From Paludibacter sp963678465 (GTDB lineage: Bacteria; Bacteroidota; Bacteroidia; Bacteroidales; Paludibacteraceae), in NCBI GenBank assembly GCA_963678465.1, contig OY782858.1:3224001-3288000 (forward strand): a stretch of DNA of 64,000 bases, in the 5' to 3' direction. The notes under the pieces are model-generated. The model had not been told where the DNA came from, ran no database searches, and saw nothing but the letters and a program-made list of their open reading frames with translations. This document shows positions 1 to 9,415 of the stretch, piece by piece (position 1 is the stretch's first letter; every line of letters starts with the position of its first letter). The position numbers and the translations under genes are program-made.

Positions 1-201
1 GAACGGGTAAAAGAACTTTGTTTTGAAGGACATAATTTTTTCGACATCACTCGTAGAAAACAAAATTTAGTAAGAGGTGCGACCACAAACTCGAATATTA
101 AAACACTAACATATCCTAACGATTTGTTTGTTTTGCCAATTCCGCAAACTGAATTGAACGCCAATACCAATATGCAGGGTAATCCTACGGTAAATAATTA
201 A
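1..201 (+). CDS. SusD/RagB-family outer-membrane lipoprotein, 3' end only
   Basis: The reading frame is open from the first base and gives 66 residues before TAA. The fragment has the two C-terminal marks of the SusD/RagB family: an ELCFEGH-FFD-TRR segment, and a terminal P-x-P-x-x-E-x-x-x-N stretch ending in MQGNP. SusD proteins are surface lipoproteins that bind the substrate beside a SusC TonB-dependent transporter, so a susC gene is expected just upstream of the window. The next gene begins 21 bp later on the same strand, so they are probably one operon. The substrate cannot be read from this fragment. Family call is firm, specificity unknown. Confidence 0.9.
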   Translation, partial: ERVKELCFEGHNFFDITRRKQNLVRGATTNSNIKTLTYPNDLFVLPIPQTELNANTNMQGNPTVNN

Positions 202-222
202 TTTTTAATGTTATAATAAAAA

Positions 223-687
223 ATGAAACAAATTAAATATATAGTTCCGCTCCTGTTTGTGATTTTAAGCCTCGGTTCGTGCGGTTTAGATGAGAACGAG
301 CCTTACGATCTGAAATTTATACATATCATGCTCGATGGAGCTTCGTCTACCACTGTAAATTATAAAGCTAAAACGATTGCTACCTATCCGGTGTATCTTA
401 GCTCGGCTTCTTTTAACGAAAGTGTGGAGCTTACTTACGAAATTATTGTAGGCAATGGTTTAAAAGCCGGAGTGGATTTCAACTTAATAACAACAGGCAA
501 CACATTGGTTTTTTTACCCGGAATTTATGACATGCCTATTCGTGTTCAGTGGCTTCCAAATCCGATTGATCCAACGAAGGATAATACGTTGAGAATAAAA
601 TTAATAAGCAACAACAAGGGTTACAGTGTAGGGTTACCGGGTCCTGACAAATTACAAAGCGAGTTTTTAATAACTAAAGTTCAATAA
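223..687 (+). CDS. SusD-linked surface lipoprotein (DUF4843-like)
   Basis: A 154-aa protein with a lipoprotein signal peptide and a cysteine at about residue 20 (LGSC). Acidic residues (GLDENE) follow the cysteine and resemble the Bacteroidota surface-export signal. The rest looks like a beta-sandwich, with a Calx-beta-like stretch (VELTYEI...AGVDFNLI) of the kind seen in DUF4843/DUF1735-type lipoproteins of SusCD operons. It lies between susD and the M16 peptidase, and its stop codon overlaps the peptidase start (TAATG), so translation is probably coupled. The family assignment is by pattern only. The role, probably ligand binding at the cell surface, is inferred from position. Confidence 0.6.
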   Translation: MKQIKYIVPLLFVILSLGSCGLDENEPYDLKFIHIMLDGASSTTVNYKAKTIATYPVYLSSASFNESVELTYEIIVGNGLKAGVDFNLITTGNTLVFLPGIYDMPIRVQWLPNPIDPTKDNTLRIKLISNNKGYSVGLPGPDKLQSEFLITKVQ

Positions 688-1397
688 TGCGAAAAACAAT
701 TAGATTAGCAGTATTTTTTATCTTGTTGCTTGTTACTGTTCGTATTGATGCAGCCCCCTTGGCTCAACATCATTATTTAAAGAAAGGTAAATTGAGCAAT
801 GGTATTACATATTATATTTACCCCAATCAATACCCAAAAGGTGAGGCTGTTTACCGTTTGTTTATTAAATCGGGATCGGTGTTCGAAACCGATCAACAGC
901 AGGGCTTAGCACATTTTCTGGAACATATGGCCTTTAATGGTACAAAAAATTTTCCGGGGAATATGTTGGTTCGTTTTTTAGAGTCGAAGGGCGCTAAATT
1001 CGGGAAGGATCTGAATGCACACACTTCGTTCAATGAAACAGTATATAAACTGAAACTCCCTTCTTCTGATACTCAACTGGTCGACTCTACACTTACCATT
1101 TTGGCCGATTGGGCAGATGGATTATTGCTCGATAGTACTGAAATTGAATCAGAAAGAGGTGTGATCCTCTCTGAATGGCTTTCGAAAACAGGTCCGGAGA
1201 AAGACCTAAGCAATGCCTTACTTATGGAGTTGCTGAATGGTTCGCGCTTCTCAAAAAGGATAGTTATAGGCGATACGGCAGTTATCCGAAACTTTGAATA
1301 TGCAACCTTGCGGAATTATTACGAAAAATGGTATCATCCGCAATTAATGGCTGTGGCTGTTGTGGGTGATGTGGATGTGTCTGAAATCGAAAAATGA
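687..1397 (+). pseudogene. M16 zinc peptidase, N-terminal part (split gene)
   Basis: This is the first 236 residues of a PqqL/pitrilysin-type M16 peptidase. A signal peptide (to about residue 22) is followed by the catalytic M16 domain, with the inverted zinc motif HFLEH at residues 76-80 and the downstream ESERGVILSEW segment that carries further conserved glutamates. The frame stops at TGA 1395-1397 just after the VGDVDVSEIEK segment, in the middle of the usual domain. The protein continues without loss in another frame from 1394. A single missing A in the A-run at about 1389-1393 would rejoin the two parts into a protein of about 950 aa, the normal family length. Either a real frameshift, a sequencing error or a coupled two-chain enzyme. 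Confidence 0.8.
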
Positions 1398-3538
1398 TTC
1401 AACAAAAATTTGGAAGTATCAGTAATAGTCCAAAAGTAAAGGTGAAAAATTATGGAATTCCGGATTACAAAAAAAATGAGGCAAGGGTGATGATTCATCC
1501 TTCGTTGAAAAAAATCGAATTGTCGATGATACAGCTTCTGCCTATGAATAAAGCTGTGCGTGATTCGAAAGATTATCCGGCTTACCTTGAAAGAACTTTA
1601 CTGAACCGTTTGATGAAAGCCCGTCTAAGCTCAAAATCTTTTAATAATACTTCGTACAATAATGGCAATGTGAGTATTTCCGATTTTCTGAACACAAAAT
1701 CAGTATTTCTGGCTTCTGCCGAGCTGGTTCCCGGAAAAGTAAATGAAGGAATTGATTCGTTTATGACACATTTCGAACAAATGTATCGTTATGGTTTTCT
1801 TCCTGTTGAGATAAGTAAGGTAAAAAAAACCTATCTTAGTCAGGTAGTGCGCCGTGCAAGTTCTACATCGCCAGTTGCTTCACAAAGTATAATGGATGAG
1901 ATTTACAGCGATTTTTATCGCGGAAATCTTATGATTACGCCTCAGGCAGAATATGAACTGCTGAAAAAGTATATTGATAAAGTAGATTCAGCTCAACTTA
2001 TCCGGTTGTTTCGGAAGTCATACCGACCTCAATCAATGCATTTTCAACTCTCGGCTTTCGAAAAAGCAAAAAATGAAATTCCCTCTGAGGATGCTTTAAT
2101 AAGTAAGTTTAAGAAAATAGCATCCGTACCGGTTCAACCTTATCGAAAGGAAATTAGTGTACCTGATAGTCTTCTTACAGTCAGTCCTGTAGGTGGAAGA
2201 GTTCTGAGTGAGGATAGTATTCCTGAAATCAACGCATCTGTTTATAATCTGTCGAATGGTGTGAAGGTTATTTTTAAGAAATCAGTATCCGAGAAAGGGA
2301 GAATATCTCTTTCTGCATTCCGAAAAGGAGGACTTTATGCATTAGACTCAGTAGATTATGCAAGTGGTATTTTTGCGGGAAGTGTGATTTCGCTCAGTGG
2401 TGCTGGTGCATTTACGCGCGATGCTTTGTCGCACTATCTTGCCGGAAACACAGCTTCTGTTCGCTTTTTAGTCGAAAAAACACGTTCCGGTTTGGTAGGA
2501 GGTGCTCATGTGAATGATGCAGAAACTCTTTTCCAGTTGCTATATCTCAAGTGGACCGAACCAAGACTTGATACCCTGGTTTTTGAGCAAACTAAAAAAA
2601 TGTCGATTGAAAATTATTTGACCAGGAATAAGACAGAACAAACAAAATATTTTGAGGACATGAGTCGTGTGCTGAAAAAGGAGGATTACAGCACAAAAGA
2701 ATTAACAGACTCGATGATACGGAATGAGGTAAAAATGGATAAAATGTTGCCTGTTTTCAACGAAAGTTTTGGAAATGCTTCGGATTATACATTTGTTATA
2801 ACATCCGATACTACTTTTGATGCAATCAGACCCTATGTGTTGAAATACATTGGCGGTTTGCCTTCGGGAAAGCAAATGACTGCTTATCAGTATAAAGGAG
2901 GCGTTGTTAATACAGCCAGAACTGTATTTGAACGGAAAGCAGGCGATTCGCCCAAGGCTTCAGTTTCACTTGTTTTTCAACAAACAAAATTGCCGGTTGA
3001 ATTTGATCTATACAATCTACAAAGTGAAATTCTTGCCAATGTGCTGAAAATGAAGCTTACAAAGTCTCTTCGGGAGGAAATGGGTATGGTGTATAGTGTA
3101 GGCGTGAATTCCAGTGCCACAATTCGTCCTTCTGCCTTGTCGCGCAGCAGCATATCATTCAGCTGTTTGCCCGTGAATGTTCAGCCCTTGATTGAAAAGT
3201 CAAAAGAGATAATCCAGAATATGAAAATCAAACCTGAAGGATTTGAGTCGGAACTAAAGGATGTAAAAGCGAATATGATCAAGGAGATGGAGTTGAATAA
3301 ACAAAAAGATTCGTTTTGGAGTACTTATATCAGGAACTCGATATTTAACGATCAAACCAATTGGGATTTTGTAGCCAATTATGATGCTATTGTGAAGTCA
3401 ATAACAGCCGATAGTCTGGTTGTTTTGCTTTCAAATAATTTTAATTTCGATAGTCTTATTCAATGTGTTTTATTCCCTAAAGAAAATCAAGAAAGTAAAC
3501 CCGAAATAGAAGAACGGGGAACAAAAAATCAAAAATAA
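1394..3538 (+). pseudogene. M16 zinc peptidase, C-terminal part (split gene)
   Basis: These 714 residues continue the M16 peptidase begun at 687, starting exactly where the first frame stops (MIQQKFGSISN follows VSEIEK in intact relatives). The part contains the M16_C domain of the first half and a second M16 module. The second module lacks HxxEH, as is normal for the non-catalytic half, and carries the LREEMGMVYSVGV segment typical of the family. The ATG at 1394 overlaps the previous TGA as ATGA, the layout of translational coupling, so two-chain production is possible. The start may be only apparent. On its own this part has no zinc site and would not be a peptidase. Confidence 0.75.
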
Positions 3539-3571
3539 AATTTTAGTATTAATTTCAAATTTCAAAATTGT

Positions 3572-5035
3572 ATGAAAAAAATGTATTTTATTTTGCTGGC
3601 TATTGCTGGCTTGTTTGTTGCCTGTAAGGGCGACGATCCGGAAGTGGTATATGAATCAAAGTTTATAAGTTTTGGTTTTTATGCCGAAGATAATAAAGGT
3701 GTGATTTTTCAGGACTATGTGGTTGATACTGTGAAAACCACTGCCATCACTATTAATTTACCGGAAGAGATTGACAAATCGGCGCTGGTAGCACGTTTTA
3801 CTACTTCCGACAACGATGTTGTAACTGTTGGAGCAGTAACTCAGGTTTCGAAAGTGACAGTAAATAATTTTATAGCACCTGTTGATTACATAGTATCAGA
3901 AGGTACAAGCAATGTAAAATATACTGTAACAGTTGGTAAAGCGCCTGCTTATGTTTGGTCTTCATTGCCTGCACTTGCTACTGATTCGGCTATGTCGATG
4001 GTGATGAAAGTGAATGCAAACAATGGTTTGCCTTATTTCATGTACAAACAATCAAGAGCTACCAGTGCCGAGCAAAAAGCAGCCATGTTGAGATTTGAAA
4101 ATAATGCATGGGTAAAAATGGGTGAAATATCCGAAGGGCAGATTGGTTCGTATTTTGACTTTACTTTCGCCAAAGATGGAAAACCTTATGTATCCTATCT
4201 AGATTATTTGGCTACAGTGCCTCAGGCCAATTCGGTTAGCATGTACAATGGAACAACATGGGCCTATGTAGGTGGAAGCAAAGGGGTAACTACAAATAAA
4301 GTTACATACAATGCTCTGAGTTTTGCTCCCGGCGATAAATTAATGCTGTTCAGTACAATTGATAATACAACGGGTCCGTTAGCGCGTCGCGAACTGGGCG
4401 TTGCTACTTTTGCATCAAATGCATGGACAATAAACCAACCAATGCCGGGTCGTGCCTCATCGGATGTTACATATCTTCAGCAAGCCCGCCTTGTGAACGA
4501 TACACTTTATGTTGGTATTTTCAATGCTATTTCACCAAACTCTTACTCTTTATATCAATATGCCAATGGCGCATGGACAACCCTGCTCGACAAGTGGAAG
4601 GATGAGGCAGCTACTGCTTCGAGTGTCAGAGATTTTGATTTGGAGGTAGATGCAAAAGGTCAGATTTATATGGCTATCGTTGATAACAGCAGCGATGGAG
4701 CAACGCTAAAACAAAGAGTTGTACAATACAATAAGAAAACAAAAACTGTAAGCGGTGTTGGGTCACCAATTTCGGCAACAACAGGTGGGCTATTCAACTT
4801 CGATTTGGCTGTGTCTCCATTCGGAGTTCCTTATTTGATGTATCGTAACGAAAGTAAATACCCGGTTGTAAGTTATTTTGACGATGAGTCACAAGCATGG
4901 GTTGAATCTAAGGTGTTCGAAACCAGCGATGAACCATCAGATCTCAGTATCGGTTTTGCTCCTAACGGAGAAGCTTATGCAAGTTATTTGAAAAACAAAA
5001 AGTTTATAACTTACAAATTCTCAGCTCCTCAATAA
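3572..5035 (+). CDS. Large surface lipoprotein with propeller-like repeats
   Basis: A 487-aa protein with a lipoprotein signal (LFVAC, cysteine at residue 18) followed by KGDDPE, which resembles the Bacteroidota surface lipoprotein export signal. Residues about 30-125 form a small beta domain like the N-terminal domains found in many SusCD-linked lipoproteins. The rest has repeated segments with W near each strand (AYVWSSLP, NAWVKMG, TTWAYVGG, NAWTINQP, GAWTTLLD, QAWVESK), which suggests a beta-propeller. It is 33 bp after the M16 gene on the same strand and is followed by a strong terminator, so it closes the SusCD-type operon. No enzymatic motif is visible; a binding role is inferred. Confidence 0.6.
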   Translation: MKKMYFILLAIAGLFVACKGDDPEVVYESKFISFGFYAEDNKGVIFQDYVVDTVKTTAITINLPEEIDKSALVARFTTSDNDVVTVGAVTQVSKVTVNNFIAPVDYIVSEGTSNVKYTVTVGKAPAYVWSSLPALATDSAMSMVMKVNANNGLPYFMYKQSRATSAEQKAAMLRFENNAWVKMGEISEGQIGSYFDFTFAKDGKPYVSYLDYLATVPQANSVSMYNGTTWAYVGGSKGVTTNKVTYNALSFAPGDKLMLFSTIDNTTGPLARRELGVATFASNAWTINQPMPGRASSDVTYLQQARLVNDTLYVGIFNAISPNSYSLYQYANGAWTTLLDKWKDEAATASSVRDFDLEVDAKGQIYMAIVDNSSDGATLKQRVVQYNKKTKTVSGVGSPISATTGGLFNFDLAVSPFGVPYLMYRNESKYPVVSYFDDESQAWVESKVFETSDEPSDLSIGFAPNGEAYASYLKNKKFITYKFSAPQ

Positions 5036-5056
5036 CTATTTATGTCAATTTTTATT

Positions 5057-5098
5057 TCAGGAAGATACCCGTATCGGTATCTTCCTGATTATTTTTCG
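5057..5098 (+). terminator. Rho-independent terminator after the lipoprotein gene
   Basis: A perfect 13-bp stem (TCAGGAAGATACC at 5057-5069 with its complement at 5076-5088) and a 6-nt loop are followed by a T-rich tail to 5097. It sits 21 bp after the stop at 5035. It also argues that translation of the next gene starts after it, at 5102, and not at the upstream in-frame ATG 5042. Confidence 0.85.
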
Positions 5099-5101
5099 CC
5101 C

Positions 5102-6607
5102 ATGCAAAACGTTTTAAAATACATATTCCTTTTAGTGCTGATGTTTGGCACTTTTCAGGTTGCTGCAGCCAATGAAATAAATGTTTCAGGTTGCATTTAT
5201 AATGATAAAAATGAAAATGGAATAAAAGATAAGTCAGAGTCGGGAATTAAGAATATTCCTGTGTCGGATGGAAGGCAAATTGTACTTACCAATTCAAAAG
5301 GGATTTATTCATTAAAAACAACTGTAGGAAATTCTGTTTTTCCCATTCTTCCTTCGGAGTACTCCTTTTCAGATGGATATGATAAAGTAGTTAATTCAAA
5401 TTTCAAATACCTGTCTCTTGATGTTGATGCCGGAAATATAAACTTCAGTCTTGTGAAAAAGACCAAAAGTTCTTCCTTTAGCTTTGCAGCAGTAGGCGAT
5501 ATTCAGGTGGGTGATGAAGCAGAGATGAACTATGCTGCTCAGTCGATTGGCGTGGAGCTTGCTTCGAGCAATAATTATGATTTTCATCTTTTCCTTGGCG
5601 ATTTGGTAAACGATAATCCACCTTTGTTGCCTGTAATGAAAAACTTTCTTTCAAATTTCCAAAGCCCTACATGGACGGTGTATGGCAATCACGATCGTTT
5701 TGTATCCGATTCTACAACGACAGATCTGGCATATAATAAGGTGTTTGGCTCGTCAGTGTATGCCTTCAACAGAGGGCAGGTACATTTTATTGTGCTGAAT
5801 AATATCACTCCAAAAGGACGAAAAGGATACGAGGGAAAACTAAGTGATGCTCAGTTTGAGTTTGTTGAAAACGACCTGAAACTTGTTCCCGATGATTATT
5901 TAGTCGTTATTTCGCAACATATTCCACTCAGACACATAAGAAACGGGAAACGGCTCCTGGAGCTTCTGGATAATAGAAAGCATGTGCTTTTGCTTTCAGG
6001 CCATACGCATACTACAGAACGGTATTTTCATAAAACAAAAAACAGCGTTATACACGAACTTGGAGTAGGTGCTTCCTGTGGAAATTGGTGGACAGGCGAG
6101 AAAAACGAATATGGAGTACCTCAGGCACTTATGCAATGTGGAAGTTTACCCAATTATTATGTTGTTGATATAGATAAAAATAAGTATAACCTCCGCTATA
6201 AGGGAATTGGTCAGGATTCGGGTGCACAAATGGGGGTCTGGGTCGAACTTTCGGCCCAAGCAAAAACAATTGATGCTTCCGCAAATGATTCCATTCAAAT
6301 TGTTTCGAATGTTTTTGGCGGTTCCGATAGTACTGAGGTTTCAGTTAGCTTAAATAATGCAAAACCGATAGCAATGACTAAAGTTAAAATGATTTCGCCG
6401 AATGTTAATCGGTTGATTGACATGAATAAAGCTAATGTTTATCCCACCCCCGGAAGCGTGCGAAATCCACTGAGGAAAAGTCCCTCATCACACATATGGG
6501 TGGTGAGTTTACCTCCTTTGAAAAGTGGATTACATCAGCTTGAAATAAGTGCATTCGATCGCTTCGGCCTGAATGTAAGCCAGAAGCAACAAATTTATAT
6601 TCCCTGA
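5102..6607 (+). CDS. Secreted calcineurin-like metallophosphoesterase
   Basis: A 501-aa protein if started at ATG 5102, where a clean signal peptide begins (MQNVLKYIFLL to AAAN); the in-frame ATG at 5042 lies inside a terminator hairpin region and is unlikely. An N-terminal SdrD-B-like beta domain (YNDKNENGIKDKSESG, about residues 30-110) precedes the phosphoesterase domain. Metal-binding motifs are visible in order: GDIQ, FLGDLVND, GNHDR, and SGHTHTTER. A C-terminal beta domain follows. This is the known architecture of Bacteroidota calcineurin-like phosphoesterases acting in the periplasm or at the surface. The substrate is unknown. It is cut off from the upstream operon by the terminator and probably has its own weak promoter or relies on readthrough. 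Confidence 0.8.
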   Translation: MQNVLKYIFLLVLMFGTFQVAAANEINVSGCIYNDKNENGIKDKSESGIKNIPVSDGRQIVLTNSKGIYSLKTTVGNSVFPILPSEYSFSDGYDKVVNSNFKYLSLDVDAGNINFSLVKKTKSSSFSFAAVGDIQVGDEAEMNYAAQSIGVELASSNNYDFHLFLGDLVNDNPPLLPVMKNFLSNFQSPTWTVYGNHDRFVSDSTTTDLAYNKVFGSSVYAFNRGQVHFIVLNNITPKGRKGYEGKLSDAQFEFVENDLKLVPDDYLVVISQHIPLRHIRNGKRLLELLDNRKHVLLLSGHTHTTERYFHKTKNSVIHELGVGASCGNWWTGEKNEYGVPQALMQCGSLPNYYVVDIDKNKYNLRYKGIGQDSGAQMGVWVELSAQAKTIDASANDSIQIVSNVFGGSDSTEVSVSLNNAKPIAMTKVKMISPNVNRLIDMNKANVYPTPGSVRNPLRKSPSSHIWVVSLPPLKSGLHQLEISAFDRFGLNVSQKQQIYIP

Positions 6608-6620
6608 ATAAAATTACTTC

Positions 6621-6657
6621 AACAGGCTTTTGGAAGATATTCAAAAGCCTGTTTTTC
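6621..6657. terminator. Terminator between converging genes
   Basis: A 12-bp perfect stem (AACAGGCTTTTG at 6621-6632, complement at 6642-6653) with a 9-nt loop and a T-run on the plus strand. It sits between the plus-strand phosphoesterase and minus-strand ppnP and may serve both. Confidence 0.8.
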
Positions 6658-6939
6658 TTATTTATACAAACAAAGATAAGGTGTGTCTTCGGCGCATTTT
6701 ACTCTGAATTTCACGTCTTTCGCCACTTCAAAGCTTTCAAACTTATTGTAAGTTTTCCATTCTGTTTCGCCGGGTTGTTGAACGGATAGTGCGCCCGAAA
6801 TGACTGTCATTATTTCTACTGTTGCAGTCCCGAATTCGTATTCTCCGGCGGCCATTACACCCACTGTAGCAGTTCCTTCTGCCGATTCCAATCCGATAGA
6901 AACAACTTTCCCATCGAAATACTGATTTGTTTTAAACAT
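6658..6939 (-). CDS. ppnP: Pyrimidine/purine nucleoside phosphorylase PpnP
   Basis: A 93-aa single cupin domain of the YaiE/PpnP (DUF1255) family, full length for the family. Landmarks are the start MFKTNQYFDGKVVSIGLE, the cupin core SGALSVQQPGETEW, and FEVAKDVKFRVK near the end. Family members split purine and pyrimidine nucleosides by phosphorolysis in the cytoplasm. It is 35 bp downstream of the HAD phosphatase gene on the same strand, so co-transcription is likely and a joint role in nucleotide or sugar-phosphate salvage is possible but inferred. Confidence 0.9.
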   Translation of the reverse strand: MFKTNQYFDGKVVSIGLESAEGTATVGVMAAGEYEFGTATVEIMTVISGALSVQQPGETEWKTYNKFESFEVAKDVKFRVKCAEDTPYLCLYK

Positions 6940-6974
6940 TGTAGTTGGTTGTTATTATGTGATTTATATTTTTG

Positions 6975-7646
6975 TCAGGATCGACTTTCCTTCTTTTTTG
7001 TAATAATAGCGTACAGCTCTTCAGTATTTTTGGCAAAGCTGCTGGCACCGACTTCTTCCAGCTCCTTGCGTGGGCGGAAACCCCAAAGTACACCTGCAAA
7101 ATCAACTTTTGCATTATAAGCTGTGGCAACATCCACTCCCGAGTCGCCAACAAAAAGCACATCCGGCTTCGATAATCCCGTATTTTCGATGATTTCATTT
7201 AAAATGGCAGGATTGGGTTTTACAGGGTAACCTTCGCGCTGTCCGAGTACGGCTGCAAACCGAATTTCGGGGAAAAACTTTCTGGCAAGCTCTACAGTGG
7301 CTGTGTGTATTTTGTTGGATGCCACCGCTAACTGAAAACCCTCGGCTGCCAACCGGCACATCAAATCAGAAATTCCCGGGTAAGGTTTGGTAAATTCTTC
7401 GGCATGCTTGCTGTAATGTTTCACGAAATCAAATTTCAGCATCGTAACCATGTCCGCAGTGCTTTGATTTTCGGGCAATGCCCGTTCGAGCAATTTGTTT
7501 ACGCCATTACCTACGAAAAAATTATAGGCTTCCACAGGATGAGCTGGATAATGATGTTGCTCAAGCGCATAATTTACACTATTGGCTAAATCTTCTATGG
7601 TGTCGAGCAATGTGCCGTCGAGATCGAATATAATTAGTTTCTTCAC
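6975..7646 (-). CDS. HAD-family phosphatase (phosphoglycolate phosphatase-like)
   Basis: A 223-aa protein of the Gph/PGPase-like HAD subfamily. Motif I is FDLDGTLLDT near the N-terminus, motif II is VASNK, and motif IV is FVGDSGVD. The helical cap between motifs I and II is present. I place the start at GTG 7646 (VKKLIIFDLDG). The frame is open to an ATG at 7778, but that extra part is unlike the family and lies upstream of a good promoter -7 box at 7671-7678. Substrates in this subfamily vary (phosphoglycolate, sugar phosphates, pyrophosphate), so the exact reaction is open. ppnP follows 35 bp downstream. Confidence 0.85.
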   Translation of the reverse strand: MKKLIIFDLDGTLLDTIEDLANSVNYALEQHHYPAHPVEAYNFFVGNGVNKLLERALPENQSTADMVTMLKFDFVKHYSKHAEEFTKPYPGISDLMCRLAAEGFQLAVASNKIHTATVELARKFFPEIRFAAVLGQREGYPVKPNPAILNEIIENTGLSKPDVLFVGDSGVDVATAYNAKVDFAGVLWGFRPRKELEEVGASSFAKNTEELYAIITKKKESRS

Positions 7647-7670
7647 TTTTGTTCTTACTTGTTTTTTCTG

Positions 7671-7678
7671 CAAAAGTA
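7671..7678 (-). promoter_or_regulatory. Promoter -7 box for the HAD phosphatase gene
   Basis: Read on the minus strand this is TACTTTTG, a match to the Bacteroidota -7 consensus TAnnTTTG. It would start transcription near 7664, between the upstream ATG at 7778 and the GTG at 7646, and so supports the GTG start. No clear -33 TTTG was seen. Confidence 0.5.
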
Positions 7679-7839
7679 TTAATAATTTTAAGTAGTGGCT
7701 ATGCTTATGCCCGGAATATTTAGGAATATGAAAAAAAACATCTATTTTATCGAAAATATTTGGTTTAATGTTTTGCATTTCAAAATATTTTTCTGAATCT
7801 TTGTGATATCATTTTAATATCATATTAATTTAAAAAATC

Positions 7840-8808
7840 ATGAAAACAAAAGAAGAAATTTTTAATGGAGCAAAACTGGGAGGTATTCCCATGTTGCTTT
7901 TAAATTTGCTGTTTCTCATCGGTATTGTTCTGTTGTTTGTCTGGACAGTTAATGCCGGACTGTCGGTTGGATTAACTACCGCTATTATTATAGTTGATGT
8001 AGTGCTTTTTATTTTAAATTGTATTCTTTGGGGCGGCTTTATGCAAATAGAACCCAACGAGGCGCGCGTTATGATTTTTTTCGGCGAGTACGAAGGTACA
8101 GTAAAGGATAACGGTTTTTTCTGGGTGAATCCTTTCTACACTAAAAAGAAACTGACCTTGCGTGCCCGTAACCTGGATGCTGAGCCCATCAAGGTGAACG
8201 ATAAAACCGGAAATCCGGTGATGATAGGTATGGTTGTGGTTTGGAAAGTAACCGATACTTACAAAGCTTCGTTCGACATTGATAATGCATCCATGACTTC
8301 GACAGTTGCAGGAGCAGCGAATATCGATAATGTAGGTCAAAAAATGAAAGCCTACGAGAATTTCGTTAAAATTCAATCGGATTCGGCTTTGCGTTATGTG
8401 GCTGGTTTGTATGCTTATGATCATACAGGAACAGCCGATGAATCGGAACTGACTTTGCGCTCTGGAGGCGAGGATGTGAATACTATCCTTGAAGAACAGA
8501 TCAACGAACGTTTGGTAATCGCCGGAATAGAAGTAGTGGAAGCACGACTTAATTACCTGGCTTATGCGCCCGAAATTGCGGCTGTTATGCTTCGCCGTCA
8601 GCAGGCTGATGCCATCATTGCAGCACGCGAAAAAATAGTGGATGGAGCTGTTGGGATGGTTAAAATGGCTTTGAATAAACTTGCCGATGAGGGAATTGTT
8701 GATTTGGATGAAGACAAAAAAGCGGCTATGGTAAGCAATTTGCTTGTTGTGCTCTGCAGCGAGGATAGTACGCAGCCTGTGGTAAATGCCGGCACTTTAC
8801 ATCAATAA
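7840..8808 (+). CDS. SPFH/band-7 domain membrane protein
   Basis: A 322-aa protein. Two hydrophobic segments near the N-terminus (about residues 18-40 and 45-66) are followed by an SPFH/band-7 domain that begins QIEPNEARVMIFFGEYEGTV and continues through the RARNLDAEPIKV and EARLNYLAYAPEIAAVMLRRQQA segments. The second half is an alpha-helical region like that of flotillins and slipins. Such proteins form oligomeric membrane scaffolds. In many Bacteroidales an SPFH gene is followed by a small Arc-type gene, as here (next start 42 bp downstream). The physiological role is not known. Confidence 0.85.
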   Translation: MKTKEEIFNGAKLGGIPMLLLNLLFLIGIVLLFVWTVNAGLSVGLTTAIIIVDVVLFILNCILWGGFMQIEPNEARVMIFFGEYEGTVKDNGFFWVNPFYTKKKLTLRARNLDAEPIKVNDKTGNPVMIGMVVVWKVTDTYKASFDIDNASMTSTVAGAANIDNVGQKMKAYENFVKIQSDSALRYVAGLYAYDHTGTADESELTLRSGGEDVNTILEEQINERLVIAGIEVVEARLNYLAYAPEIAAVMLRRQQADAIIAAREKIVDGAVGMVKMALNKLADEGIVDLDEDKKAAMVSNLLVVLCSEDSTQPVVNAGTLHQ

Positions 8809-8850
8809 GAGTTCCTGTATTTTTATTACTTTTAAAATCCGATTTGTATT

Positions 8851-9036
8851 TTGGCAAAGGAAACAAAAAATAAAAGCTTTGTGCTGCGTATCGATGCTGA
8901 TATAATGGACACTATAGAAAAATGGGCTGCGGATGAATTCCGCAGCACCAACGGGCAGATATTGTATATTCTCGATCAGGCATTGAAAAAAAGCGGAAGA
9001 GTGCCCAAACCCAAAAAAACACGCTCCGGCGAATAA
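8851..9036 (+). CDS. Arc-family ribbon-helix-helix DNA-binding protein
   Basis: A 61-aa protein with the Arc/MetJ ribbon-helix-helix pattern: a beta-strand SFVLRIDADIMDTIEKWA, then two helices, and NGQILYILDQALK. The basic tail (KPKKTR) fits DNA binding. No ATG is available near the conserved start, so a TTG at 8851 is used. It follows the SPFH gene by 42 bp and precedes a terminator, so both form one transcription unit. It may regulate that unit; this is inferred. Confidence 0.75.
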   Translation: MAKETKNKSFVLRIDADIMDTIEKWAADEFRSTNGQILYILDQALKKSGRVPKPKKTRSGE

Positions 9037-9059
9037 CAAATACGCACCGATTAAAAAAA

Positions 9060-9083
9060 AACAGGTATTGCCTGTTTTTTTTT
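9060..9083 (+). terminator. Terminator of the SPFH-Arc unit
   Basis: A 6-bp stem AACAGG/CCTGTT (9060-9076) with loop TATTG and a run of ten T residues on the plus strand, 20 bp after the Arc gene stop codon. Confidence 0.8.
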
Positions 9084-9415
9084 GTCCATCCGGTTTCCAC
9101 TCTCTTTCTACCATTTTAGTTTACAGCATAATAACGGATTTTGTAAGCGCTTTCCTTCAACTGTTAGATGTAATCTCAGCTTTCATAATGAAAAATATAA
9201 AAAGAGAATTATAAAAGAGAGCTGTTATCTCGGAATCATAATATTATTTAAAAAGTATAAATAATATTCAGAATGTGTTGTAGAACATATTATTATGCGA
9301 TTATAATTCAGAAACAAGTGTTTTCTTTACACTTGTTTTTAAGTTATGCCCTGTCACATAATTTAAAAGCAAAATACAACCATTCAATAAATGTTTCTTC
9401 AGTAGCATAACTCAT
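9084..9415. other. Gene-free leader upstream of araR
   Basis: No supported gene. The segment is A+T-rich and contains one clear palindrome at 9312-9338 (listed separately). It must hold the promoter of the arabinose locus, but no strong TTTG-N19-TAnnTTTG pair could be picked out. Confidence 0.5.
9312..9338. promoter_or_regulatory. Palindrome upstream of araR (operator or attenuator)
   Basis: AAACAAGTG at 9312-9320 and its exact complement at 9330-9338, with a 9-nt A+T-rich loop and T residues following. It can be a short terminator/attenuator or a dimer-binding operator for AraR, 78 bp upstream of the gene. The sequence alone does not decide. Confidence 0.4.

Noticed and set aside
5042..5101. 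Upstream ATG of the metallophosphoesterase frame
   Set aside because: It lies just before a 13-bp terminator stem and its 20 residues are not signal-peptide-like, whereas a clean signal peptide begins at 5102.
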